Source: Parvularculaceae bacterium (GTDB lineage: Bacteria; Pseudomonadota; Alphaproteobacteria; Caulobacterales; Parvularculaceae). From it: 37,661 nt of DNA. The translations under genes and the position numbers were made by a program. The notes beneath the pieces were generated by a model. That model did not search any database. It saw nothing but the letters and a program-made list of their open reading frames with translations, and had not been told where the DNA came from. Positions 1 through 5,980 of this stretch are shown here, one piece after another (positions within the stretch are counted from its first letter, which is position 1; each line of letters begins with the position of its first letter). The stretch spans positions 1-37,661 of the forward strand of contig JAGRDS010000016.1 of assembly GCA_020446945.1 (NCBI GenBank). The letters are read 5' to 3'.

Positions 1-102
1 GGCCATCAGCCTCTGGAACTGCTCGCTGGTGTATTGGCTGCCCTGATCGGAATGATGCAGCAAGGCGTCCGGCTTGCCGCGGCGCCAGATCGCCATGACG
101 AG
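1..102 (-). mobile_element. Fragment of an IS3-family transposase (catalytic core piece)
   Basis: Read on the minus strand, this piece encodes about 34 residues containing HHSDQGSQYTSEQF, the region around the second catalytic Asp of IS3-family orfB transposases. It is open at the window edge and stops at 102, where the inverted repeat of the next element begins. The sequence differs from the matching region of the neighbouring transposase ([10 protein letters not shown]), so it comes from another IS3 subgroup. I infer that the element at 103-1373 landed in it, or that a later deletion joined them. Only the fragment is visible here; the rest may lie outside the window. Confidence 0.8.
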
Positions 103-142
103 TGACCTGCCACTGAAGTTTCATCCGGTGGCGGTTAGAGCC
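103..142 (+). repeat. Left terminal inverted repeat of the IS (orfB-distal end)
   Basis: Begins TGACCTGCCACTGA. Its reverse complement matches 1394-1433 at about 36 of 40 positions. It also matches the inner copy ending at 1373 over the first 14 bases, then imperfectly. The orfB stop codon (121-123) lies inside this repeat, as is common in compact IS3 elements. Confidence 0.8.
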
Positions 143-1047
143 TCGGCTGGTTTTACGCCTTGCGGCGCGGGTTGAGCAACAGACGATCGGCGGAGCTGGT
201 CTGCGTTGCGCAGCCGATCGCCTGTTGCGGTGAGATGAGCGGCGTAAGCCGCAGGTGTCTTGTATCCGAGTGAAGAATGAGGCCGCGCCGTATTATAATC
301 GGTGACCCAGTCGCGGAGCTTCTGGCGGGCATGGTCGAGGCCGCGGAATAGACTTTCGTTCAGCAGTTCGTCGCGCATGCGGCCGTTAAATGACTCGCAG
401 AAGCCGTTCTGCATCGGCTTGCCCGGCGCGATGTAATGCCATTCAATCCTGTTTTCCTTCGCCCATGCGAGAATGGCGTTTGAGGTGAGTTCGGTTCCAT
501 GGTCGGAAACGATCATGCCGGGCTTGCCGCGCCGCTTGATGACAGCATCGAGTTCTCTCGCGACGCGCACGCCTGAGATCGACGTGTCGGGAATGGCGGC
601 CAGGCATTCGCGCGTCACGTCATCGACGATGTTGAGAATGCGGAACCGCCGTCCGCAGGCGAACTGGTCATGAACGAAATCCAGCGACCAGCGGGCATTG
701 GCTTTCGCCTCGACGAGGATCGGCGCCCGCGTTCCGACGGCGCGGCGTCTGGCGCGGCGCTTCCTGACGGTCAGGCCTTCCTCACGATAGAGCCGGTAGA
801 TGCGATTGACGCCCGATGGCTCGCCTTCATTGCGCAGCAGGATGAACAGCCGGCGATAGCCAAAGCGCCGCCGTTCATTGGCAAGGACCTTAAGCTTCTC
901 GCGCAGTTCCGTCTCCGGCGGGCGACGCGACTTGTAGCGCACCATCTTGCGGTCCGCCCCGACAATCGAACAGGCCCGCCGTTCCGACACGCCCATCCGG
1001 GCCTTCAGATGCGCGACCGCCTCGCGCCTGGCGGCGGGCCCTACCAC
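121..1047 (-). CDS. IS3-family transposase orfB (DDE integrase)
   Basis: This is the catalytic half of the transposase. Counting from the GTG at 1047, the residues show an HTH_21-like N-terminal part (about 10-75), then the rve integrase core. The core has D123 (WSLDFVHD), D182 (IVSDHGTE) and E218 ([10 protein letters not shown]). The 35-residue gap between the last two is the classic D-D-35-E spacing, so the active site looks intact. The C-terminal [20 protein letters not shown] motif is typical of the family. It overlaps orfA by 7 bases. It is probably made as an OrfAB fusion by -1 frameshifting at the A6G heptamer at 1047-1053, not from its own start. Confidence 0.9.
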   Translation of the reverse strand: MVGPAARREAVAHLKARMGVSERRACSIVGADRKMVRYKSRRPPETELREKLKVLANERRRFGYRRLFILLRNEGEPSGVNRIYRLYREEGLTVRKRRARRRAVGTRAPILVEAKANARWSLDFVHDQFACGRRFRILNIVDDVTRECLAAIPDTSISGVRVARELDAVIKRRGKPGMIVSDHGTELTSNAILAWAKENRIEWHYIAPGKPMQNGFCESFNGRMRDELLNESLFRGLDHARQKLRDWVTDYNTARPHSSLGYKTPAAYAAHLTATGDRLRNADQLRRSSVAQPAPQGVKPAEALTATG

Positions 1048-1307
1048 TTTTTTGAGAGAAGTTCGCGGAGCGCAGCGATGTCGAGCGCCGACTCCGCCAG
1101 CAGCTTCTTCAGCCTGGCGTTCTCGTCCTCCAGCGTCTTCAGCCGTTTGGCTTCCGACACCTCCATGCCGCCGTATCTGGACTTCCAGTTGTACAGCGTC
1201 GCTTCGGAGATGCCGTGCTTGCGGGCGAGATCCGCCGCCTTTGCGCCAGCCTCATGCTCCTTCAAAACGCCAATGATCTGCTCTTCCGAAAACCGTGATC
1301 GCTTCAT
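1041..1307 (-). CDS. IS3-family transposase orfA (HTH protein)
   Basis: An 88-residue protein with the HTH_Tnp_1 pattern: [14 protein letters not shown] at the start, then [17 protein letters not shown] as the helix-turn-helix (about 28-45). A leucine-rich coiled coil follows (about 55-85: [15 protein letters not shown]), which is used for oligomerisation in this family. The start at 1307 lies 66 bases inside the right inverted repeat. Near its 3' end it carries A AAA AAG on the coding strand (1053-1047), a standard -1 slippery heptamer, followed by a stop. The reading then continues into orfB, consistent with programmed frameshifting. Confidence 0.88.
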   Translation of the reverse strand: MKRSRFSEEQIIGVLKEHEAGAKAADLARKHGISEATLYNWKSRYGGMEVSEAKRLKTLEDENARLKKLLAESALDIAALRELLSKKW

Positions 1308-1331
1308 TCGTCCAGTCCCTTCGTTCGGGCC

Positions 1332-1373
1332 GGACTCTAACTCTCCGTGGAGGAAAATCTCAGTGGCAGGTCA
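1332..1373 (-). repeat. Right terminal inverted repeat of the IS (orfA-proximal end)
   Basis: Ends CAGTGGCAGGTCA on the plus strand, the reverse complement of the left end. It sits the expected distance upstream of the orfA start. The sequence directly outside it (from 1374) belongs to a second IS copy rather than to host DNA. Confidence 0.75.
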
Positions 1374-1433
1374 CTAGGCGTAAAACCTGCCAAGGCTCTA
1401 ATCGCCGCCGGATGAAAGTTCAGTGGCAGGTCA
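1374..1433 (+). mobile_element. Inverted 3' tail of a second, diverged copy of the same IS
   Basis: From about 1377 to 1433 the plus strand matches the reverse complement of 103-159 with only scattered differences. The match includes codons for the end of orfB (GVKPAKALIAAG then stop, against [12 protein letters not shown]) and the terminal repeat ending CAGTGGCAGGTCA. It is therefore the orfB end of a related element lying in the opposite orientation and directly abutting the intact copy. Only about 57-60 bp remain. Confidence 0.75.
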
Positions 1434-1790
1434 ATGCGGGACCATCAGGTCGTGGCGAAGCTGGGCACTTCACAGTGTTTGACCCGCGATGGATTGGTAA
1501 AGGCGGTTAAATTGCGAAACTCCATCAATGGCGAAATTGCAGCTAAATTACAAAACTTAGTCGAGTATGAACGCTCCCCTAACTCAAGCGATAAAGATTG
1601 GGAAAGCCGTTGCGAAGAATTCGTAAAATTCGTACGCGCGATGGAAGCGACTCACTTAATCGATGAGGAAATCTGGCATTACACATCTGATTTAAAGATT
1701 CGACGCAAGGATCCAAACTATAGTGCGGCGCAGGTTGATTATGTTTTCAGCTATATTGAGAAGTTCGAAAAATATTCTCAAGAAGAATAA
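1434..1790 (+). CDS. Unrecognised small AT-rich protein, possibly 5'-truncated
   Basis: An open frame of 118 residues whose first ATG is the base right after the IS tail, so the original N-terminus may be lost. The last 100 residues look like a genuine soluble, charged, helical protein: EEFVKFVRAMEATHLIDEEI, then YSAAQVDYVFSYIEKFEKYS. I recognise no family. The DNA is clearly AT-richer than the rest of the window and uses AAA/GAA/TTA codons freely, unlike the GCG/CGC-rich neighbours, which suggests recent acquisition. It is followed 13 bases later by another AT-rich frame. Confidence 0.45.
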   Translation: MRDHQVVAKLGTSQCLTRDGLVKAVKLRNSINGEIAAKLQNLVEYERSPNSSDKDWESRCEEFVKFVRAMEATHLIDEEIWHYTSDLKIRRKDPNYSAAQVDYVFSYIEKFEKYSQEE

Positions 1791-1803
1791 AGCTAGAGAG
1801 TAA

Positions 1804-2050
1804 GTGGCAACTGATTTTCGTGTCCATTTAAAAAAATTTACGACTTTGCGAGGCGCATCATGAATTTGTCGCCGTGCCAGGTGCGTGTTCGGACAATTCA
1901 CGTTCTGATCATTTTGTTTCCGTGCAATCGAGCACCGAAGACATTGATACGGTAACCACCATTGCGACAAGGCCGAAAACGGTAACGTACACCGGTTGGG
2001 ACACGTTCGTAAAAATTGAGGGGTACGGAACGACGCTGACGTGGGTTTGA
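1804..2050 (+). pseudogene. Possible frameshifted small AT-rich gene
   Basis: A GTG at 1804 follows a GAGAG ribosome-site-like stretch and reads VATDFRVHLKKF. Around the seven-A run at 1830-1836 the sensible frame shifts by one. The second frame is open from 1832 to the TGA at 2048-2050 and reads protein-like sequence (HEFVAVPGACSDNS, then TYTGWDTFVKIEGYG). Joined, they would give a protein of about 80 residues. I do not recognise it. It may be a decayed cargo gene, a homopolymer sequencing error, or chance. Composition matches the preceding AT-rich gene, so the two may have arrived together. Confidence 0.3.
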
Positions 2051-2070
2051 AAAAGTGTTCCGGTAGTGTC

Positions 2071-2165
2071 CAGAATCTGCGCGTCCGTAAATCTCGATTT
2101 CTTCATCGTCTTCTCCTTGCCTATCCAAGGCCGGAGAAGTCTATTTTTCAACCCAACGAGCTTCA
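2071..2165 (-). mobile_element. 5' end remnant of another IS3-family element
   Basis: On the minus strand, an ATG at 2106 starts MKKSRFTDAQIL, the usual opening of IS3-family orfA proteins. An AAGGAGAAG ribosome site lies just upstream, and a candidate terminal repeat begins TGAAGCTC at 2165. After 12 codons (2071) the similarity stops abruptly. The remnant is therefore a left end of roughly 95 bp. It sits against a short reading frame on its right, which it seems to truncate. Confidence 0.6.
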
Positions 2166-2270
2166 GGGGGGGATTACCATTGAGGCCCGTTCTTTCCTTG
2201 TCGCCAGCGCGTCAAACGCAGCCTGCAACCCATCACTTATAAAAGTCAGTTCTTGCTCTTTGGCGGCCAT
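2163..2270 (-). CDS. Short unrecognised frame, probably truncated by the IS end
   Basis: An ATG at 2270, 16 bases after the stop of the upstream TPR regulator, opens a 35-residue frame (MAAKEQELTFISDGLQAAFD). Its TGA at 2163-2165 coincides with the first bases of the IS terminal repeat. The natural reading is that a downstream, co-transcribed gene was cut by the insertion and now ends in the element. No function can be assigned, and with so few codons this could be chance. Confidence 0.3.
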   Translation of the reverse strand: MAAKEQELTFISDGLQAAFDALATRKERASMVIPP

Positions 2271-2286
2271 ATCGGAGCAAAGGCCC

Positions 2287-3882
2287 CTAGAGGTTCCGCG
2301 CGCAAGCTTTGAGGTCGGCCAGCGATTTGTAAAGGCGGTCCTTGTGCGGAGAATTCGCTGACCATTTCCGCATCTCATCGACATAGGCGTTCAGGACGCC
2401 CGCCTCTACGATATGGGCCTTGCCGATCGCGTCTGCGGCCGCGTCTTTTTCGCCAAGGCCCGCGTGGGCCCATGCGCAATGGAGCAGCGGCTGGTAATAG
2501 TTCGGCGTCCGCCGCGCCGCTTCCCTCGCCGCATCCAGCCCGTCCGCATATTCCAGCATGAACAGGTGCGCCGTTGCGCGGTACGTCGCCCACAAACCGA
2601 AGCGCGGGTGATGGGGCGCGCGTTCCTCGGCGATTTCGATAAGGCCGACGCCGTTTCGTTCCGCATATCGAAGGCAGCGTTGCCAGCCGAGAACGGCCAG
2701 CGCATGCGCATCGTTTGGATTGTTGGCTATACATTGTTCGAGGTGGCCGATCGCATCGTCCGGGCGATGAAACATCGTCGCTACAATGCCGGCGGCGGCC
2801 AGCACATCAGGGTCTTGCGGGCTTTCCGCTATCGCCGCCTTGATCAGGGCGTCCGCTTTTCTTTTCATTCCGGCGGGGTCTTCCGCCCATCTGCTGACGA
2901 CGTTCTGGCTCAACTGTACGGCGAGCGCCGCTGCGACGGCGGCGTCTTTCGGGTCTGCGTCAAGGGCCTCCTGCAGCAGGACTGTTATGTTGTCGGCTGC
3001 ATTGCGGCCGTAATTATAGCGAAGCGCTTCGGCTTGCTGGACGCGCTCGTATGCGGAAATATTGAAATTCCTGTTCCGGCGCGCGATTTCCTTGTGCGGA
3101 ATCCTGATTTTGGCGGAAAGCGCCGTCGCTATGCCTAGAACGGCGTCGTCCTGGACTTCGTAGAAGCGGTCAAGCCCGGCTTCGTATTTGCGCGACCAGA
3201 TAAGCGCATTTTCAGCGCAATCGACCAGTGCGATACGTATACGGATGGAATCAGCCATGCGAACAAGTGAGCCCTTGGCCAAGAAGCGCACGTCCAGTTT
3301 TGCGGCGATAATCGGCAATTCACTCTCATCGCTCGCATGGTGGGTCGCCGAACTGATCGGGGCGACGCGAAAGCGCGGCGTTCGGGATAACAGCGCCGTC
3401 AGATCGCGGGTCAATCCGTCGGCGAGGTGCGATTGCTCCCGCTGCGCCGAATGATCCGAAATCGGCAGGACGGCGATGGAAAACGGAGAAGGCGAAAAAC
3501 CGGCGCCGGCCGGCTTCACACGTTCGATGCTTGTATTCAGCCGATACCCCAGCCGCGGTACGGTCACCAGCGAGTTCTCGCCGATATGCGGCCCCAGGGC
3601 CTTGCGCAACCTGTAGATCGCGCGGGTCAGGGATTCATCGCCCGCCCGCCCATCGTTCCAGACGCGATCGATGAGATCTTCGCGTTTCCATGCGCGGCCG
3701 GGGCGTTCGGCCAGCACCTCAAGAACCGCCATTACTTTCGGTTCGAGCTTGATCTCCTCCCCGCCGCATTTCAGGCGAAGCTCCTGAGGTTCGACGATTA
3801 CGCCGTTGAGAGAGAAAGTCTCTGAAACGCCCCCCCAGCCGGCGCCCGCATCGCTCTCCCGATCCATTCGCATGCGAACCAT
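2287..3882 (-). CDS. CadC/HilA-style transcriptional regulator with FlgO-like and TPR domains
   Basis: 531 residues. Residues about 23-118 form an OmpR/CadC-type winged helix: IKLEPKVMAVLEVLAERPGR, then WKREDLIDRVW, ESLTRAIYRLRKALG and the wing ending VPRLGYRL. Residues about 133-255 match the FlgO/TolB-N-like module often fused to such DNA-binding domains (SIAVLPISD, GLTRDLTALLSR, LDVRFLAKGSL, LIWSRKYEAGL). Residues about 280-520 are tetratricopeptide-like helices (DAHALAVLGWQRCLRYAE and similar). There is no hydrophobic segment, so it is probably cytoplasmic rather than membrane-bound like CadC. In-frame ATGs at 3873 and 3867 are alternative starts. It is divergent from the jacalin-aerolysin gene and is the obvious candidate to control it, by inference only. 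Confidence 0.85.
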   Translation of the reverse strand: MVRMRMDRESDAGAGWGGVSETFSLNGVIVEPQELRLKCGGEEIKLEPKVMAVLEVLAERPGRAWKREDLIDRVWNDGRAGDESLTRAIYRLRKALGPHIGENSLVTVPRLGYRLNTSIERVKPAGAGFSPSPFSIAVLPISDHSAQREQSHLADGLTRDLTALLSRTPRFRVAPISSATHHASDESELPIIAAKLDVRFLAKGSLVRMADSIRIRIALVDCAENALIWSRKYEAGLDRFYEVQDDAVLGIATALSAKIRIPHKEIARRNRNFNISAYERVQQAEALRYNYGRNAADNITVLLQEALDADPKDAAVAAALAVQLSQNVVSRWAEDPAGMKRKADALIKAAIAESPQDPDVLAAAGIVATMFHRPDDAIGHLEQCIANNPNDAHALAVLGWQRCLRYAERNGVGLIEIAEERAPHHPRFGLWATYRATAHLFMLEYADGLDAAREAARRTPNYYQPLLHCAWAHAGLGEKDAAADAIGKAHIVEAGVLNAYVDEMRKWSANSPHKDRLYKSLADLKACARNL

Positions 3883-4124
3883 CCAAATTCCGTGCTCCGG
3901 CGCGGTCCGGCTGCGCGTTCTTCAATCGTGGCGATTTACGTGAAAAGCATTCCAAATCAACACGTTAGAATTATCGCCCGTCAAAGCCGGCAAGCATCCG
4001 CCATTATTCCATCATTTTTCGATCAGGACAATTCGCGCCGGCGCGCGTCAATTCATCGTACGCGCCGCGCTTGCCGGTCAGGGGCCGCACGAAACAGACA
4101 CGACCAGAATCAGGGGAAGCAACT
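3883..4124. promoter_or_regulatory. Divergent intergenic region with inverted repeats
   Basis: 242 bp between the regulator and the secreted-protein gene. It must hold promoters for both directions. Visible features are a 9-bp inverted pair CCGGCAAGC (3987-3995) and GCTTGCCGG (4069-4077), and a 12-bp palindrome CGCGCCGGCGCG (4034-4045). These could be operators. In DNA this GC-rich, the short palindrome alone means little. No convincing -35/-10 pair stands out. Confidence 0.35.
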
Positions 4125-5639
4125 ATGAAAGTCAGATCCGCCAACACGTTGGTCCTTGCGACGCTCGCCATGAATTCTCTGGCCGCCGCATCCGCAATTG
4201 CGAGTGAAATCAAGCCAGGCGACGATATTGAGATATCCTATTCGGAAAAAACCGTCGGCGCCGGCGGCAACGCCTGGGTCGCCGAGAAGCCGGAAACGGT
4301 TCGCCGCGGCGTTATCGACAAGGTCGAGGTTTGCCATGGGCGATACGTCAATGCGGTGACGTTTTTTTACAATGGCAGGCGCGGTACGAAGTTCGGCGGC
4401 CCTGGCGGCGACTGCGAATTTTTTGAGGTTCCAAAGACGACATTCATAAATGAAGTCATCGTCTGGCGCGGCGACTGGATCAACGCGATTCAGTTCATCA
4501 CCGAAGGCGGCGACGATTCGAAAAGGTTTGGCGATCCCGCCGGCGGCGAGCGCGTTCCGATCCAGGATCCGGAGGGCGGATCCCTGCGGCAGGTCAATGG
4601 GAAATGGGGCGACTATGTCAATCAGCTGGAACTGATGTTCGCGTTGCCCTATTACGTCGACGATATAGACATCAAGGTCGATCAGCCGATCAAAAAGATG
4701 CGGTTCAGCAAACCGAGGCAAATCGACGTAAATATCGGCGATAACTGCGCAAACCCGGCCGGGACAGTGCGGTTCAACAACACTTTCACAAAATCCGCTA
4801 CGCAATCTCACACATTCCGGTTCGCAAATACGACGGGCGTTGCGCTGTCAACGAAGTTCAAGGTGGGCGCGCCGATCATCGCGGAAGGAGAGGTTGAGGT
4901 TTCAGCCAGCACTTCATTCGAGTTTGAAACGACGGACGGCGCGGAAAAAACGGACACGATATCGCGGAACTATGATTATGTCGTCCCCAAGGGGCGGCGA
5001 ATAGATGCGGCGTTCATGGTGAAAGAGGCCGAGGTGAAGCTGCCATTTTCCTATAATCTGTATCACTATAGAAATGGCGACAAGCGCGACCATCTTCCGC
5101 CCAGGAACTATACAGGTGTTTATGAAGGCGTCCTGATCGCCTCGGCCGAAACAAAACTTTACGAAGTCGACTGCAGAACCGGCCAGCGCGTGAAAGAGAT
5201 AGCAAGCGCCGACGATATCGAAACCTCGTCTTCGCCGACGCCCGAACCCAAACCAGCCGCCGCCGCGTCCGGCTCTTCCTCGGCGCCGGTCAATCGACCC
5301 GCCGACGCCCCTGAAGCGTCAGCGCCGGCGGCGGAAATTGCGCTCGCTCCGCCCCCTTCCGCGTCGGATCAGGCGGCTGTGACGAAAATCGCGGCGGTCG
5401 TCACGTCGGACGGCGCAGTCTTTTCGCATGAGGCGGACGGCTATTGGTATGAGCTGTCTTCGTCCGGTGAAAAGCGCTTCACCTTTGAAGAAACGGACCG
5501 AACCGAGGATTGCATCTATCTCGTCGATGTCTCCCGGGGCGTGTTGATCGTTCTAAATCTTGCGAGAAATGTCGTGCAGTACGCGTCCGACCCGGACGCC
5601 GAGCCATTCGATCTTTACGATATTATTTCTGTGGAATAG
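4125..5639 (+). CDS. Secreted jacalin-like / aerolysin-like (natterin-type) beta pore-forming protein candidate
   Basis: 504 residues from the ATG at 4125, which has an AGGGGAAG site just upstream. Residues 1-26 are a signal peptide ending AIA. Residues about 38-175 resemble a jacalin beta-prism with repeated Gly-rich strands: GAGGNAW, then HGRYVNAVTFFYN, KFGGPGGDCEFFEV, WRGDWINAIQFIT and GKWGDYVNQLEL. Residues about 205-350 resemble the aerolysin/natterin pore region. It has alternating Ser/Thr-rich strands, the GAPIIAEGEVEVSAS stretch (248-262), YDYVVPKGRRIDA (283-295) and VKLPFSYNLY. Residues about 365-415 are a Pro/Ala/Ser linker. Residues 416-504 form an extra C-terminal domain I do not recognise. 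The order jacalin then aerolysin is that of fish natterin-like proteins such as zebrafish Dln1. Pore formation and glycan binding are inferences. Five Cys are present (70, 97, 208, 350, 463). Confidence 0.7.
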   Translation: MKVRSANTLVLATLAMNSLAAASAIASEIKPGDDIEISYSEKTVGAGGNAWVAEKPETVRRGVIDKVEVCHGRYVNAVTFFYNGRRGTKFGGPGGDCEFFEVPKTTFINEVIVWRGDWINAIQFITEGGDDSKRFGDPAGGERVPIQDPEGGSLRQVNGKWGDYVNQLELMFALPYYVDDIDIKVDQPIKKMRFSKPRQIDVNIGDNCANPAGTVRFNNTFTKSATQSHTFRFANTTGVALSTKFKVGAPIIAEGEVEVSASTSFEFETTDGAEKTDTISRNYDYVVPKGRRIDAAFMVKEAEVKLPFSYNLYHYRNGDKRDHLPPRNYTGVYEGVLIASAETKLYEVDCRTGQRVKEIASADDIETSSSPTPEPKPAAAASGSSSAPVNRPADAPEASAPAAEIALAPPPSASDQAAVTKIAAVVTSDGAVFSHEADGYWYELSSSGEKRFTFEETDRTEDCIYLVDVSRGVLIVLNLARNVVQYASDPDAEPFDLYDIISVE

Positions 5640-5980
5640 CGGCGGCCTGATGTCGTGCGCAGTGCGTCCGGTCCGGCGTCGCCGACCGGGCGCACATTTG
5701 CGCCTGTTCGCCGAAGCGATCAATTGCACGATCTGCGGACGCGCGAGTGCGTTTTTGTGGGATTGTGCGCCCGCCGGCGCCCGCCACTCACTGGATCGCG
5801 CGTTTATTTTGTGCGCCATACCGCCTTCCGGTCCGGCGCTCGTCGCTGACGGACGCGGCGCGCCGCTCGACTAACAGCGTTAAAGTAACCGCTCGTCGCA
5901 ATCCGCGTTCAATCGCCGGGCGGCCGGGTTAGTGCGGTTCAGGTCTCGGTTTTCTCAGGCGCAGGGCACGGGTTTTGTAG
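5640..5980. other. Intergenic region, no gene seen
   Basis: 341 bp between the jacalin-aerolysin gene and the TonB receptor. Short open frames exist but have implausible Arg/Pro-rich translations and no ribosome sites. I see no clear terminator, promoter or RNA gene. The region presumably contains the end of one transcript and the promoter of the receptor. Confidence 0.5.

Larger units (their letters stand above)
103..1373 (-). mobile_element. IS3-family insertion sequence (IS407-like), near complete
   Basis: The element carries overlapping orfA and orfB on the minus strand. It is bounded by terminal inverted repeats that begin TGACCTGCCACTGA at both ends (left from 103, right ending at 1373). 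The first 14 bases match perfectly and the match continues imperfectly to a shared GTTAGAG. At about 1271 bp it has normal length for IS3-family elements. No clean target duplication flanks it: the left outer bases are CGAG and the right ones CTAG. This suggests rearrangement after insertion or insertion followed by deletion. Assignment to the IS407 group rests on the protein style ([10 protein letters not shown] start, DNGP/DHG-type core) and the end sequence, so the subgroup is less certain than the family. Confidence 0.85.

Noticed and set aside
670..1377. Plus-strand open frame of 235 codons across the IS
   Set aside because: It is the antisense shadow of orfA/orfB, whose motifs are clear on the other strand.
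4034..4045. 12-bp palindrome CGCGCCGGCGCG as a definite operator
   Set aside because: Such GC palindromes are expected often by chance in this composition; kept only as a note within the intergenic region.
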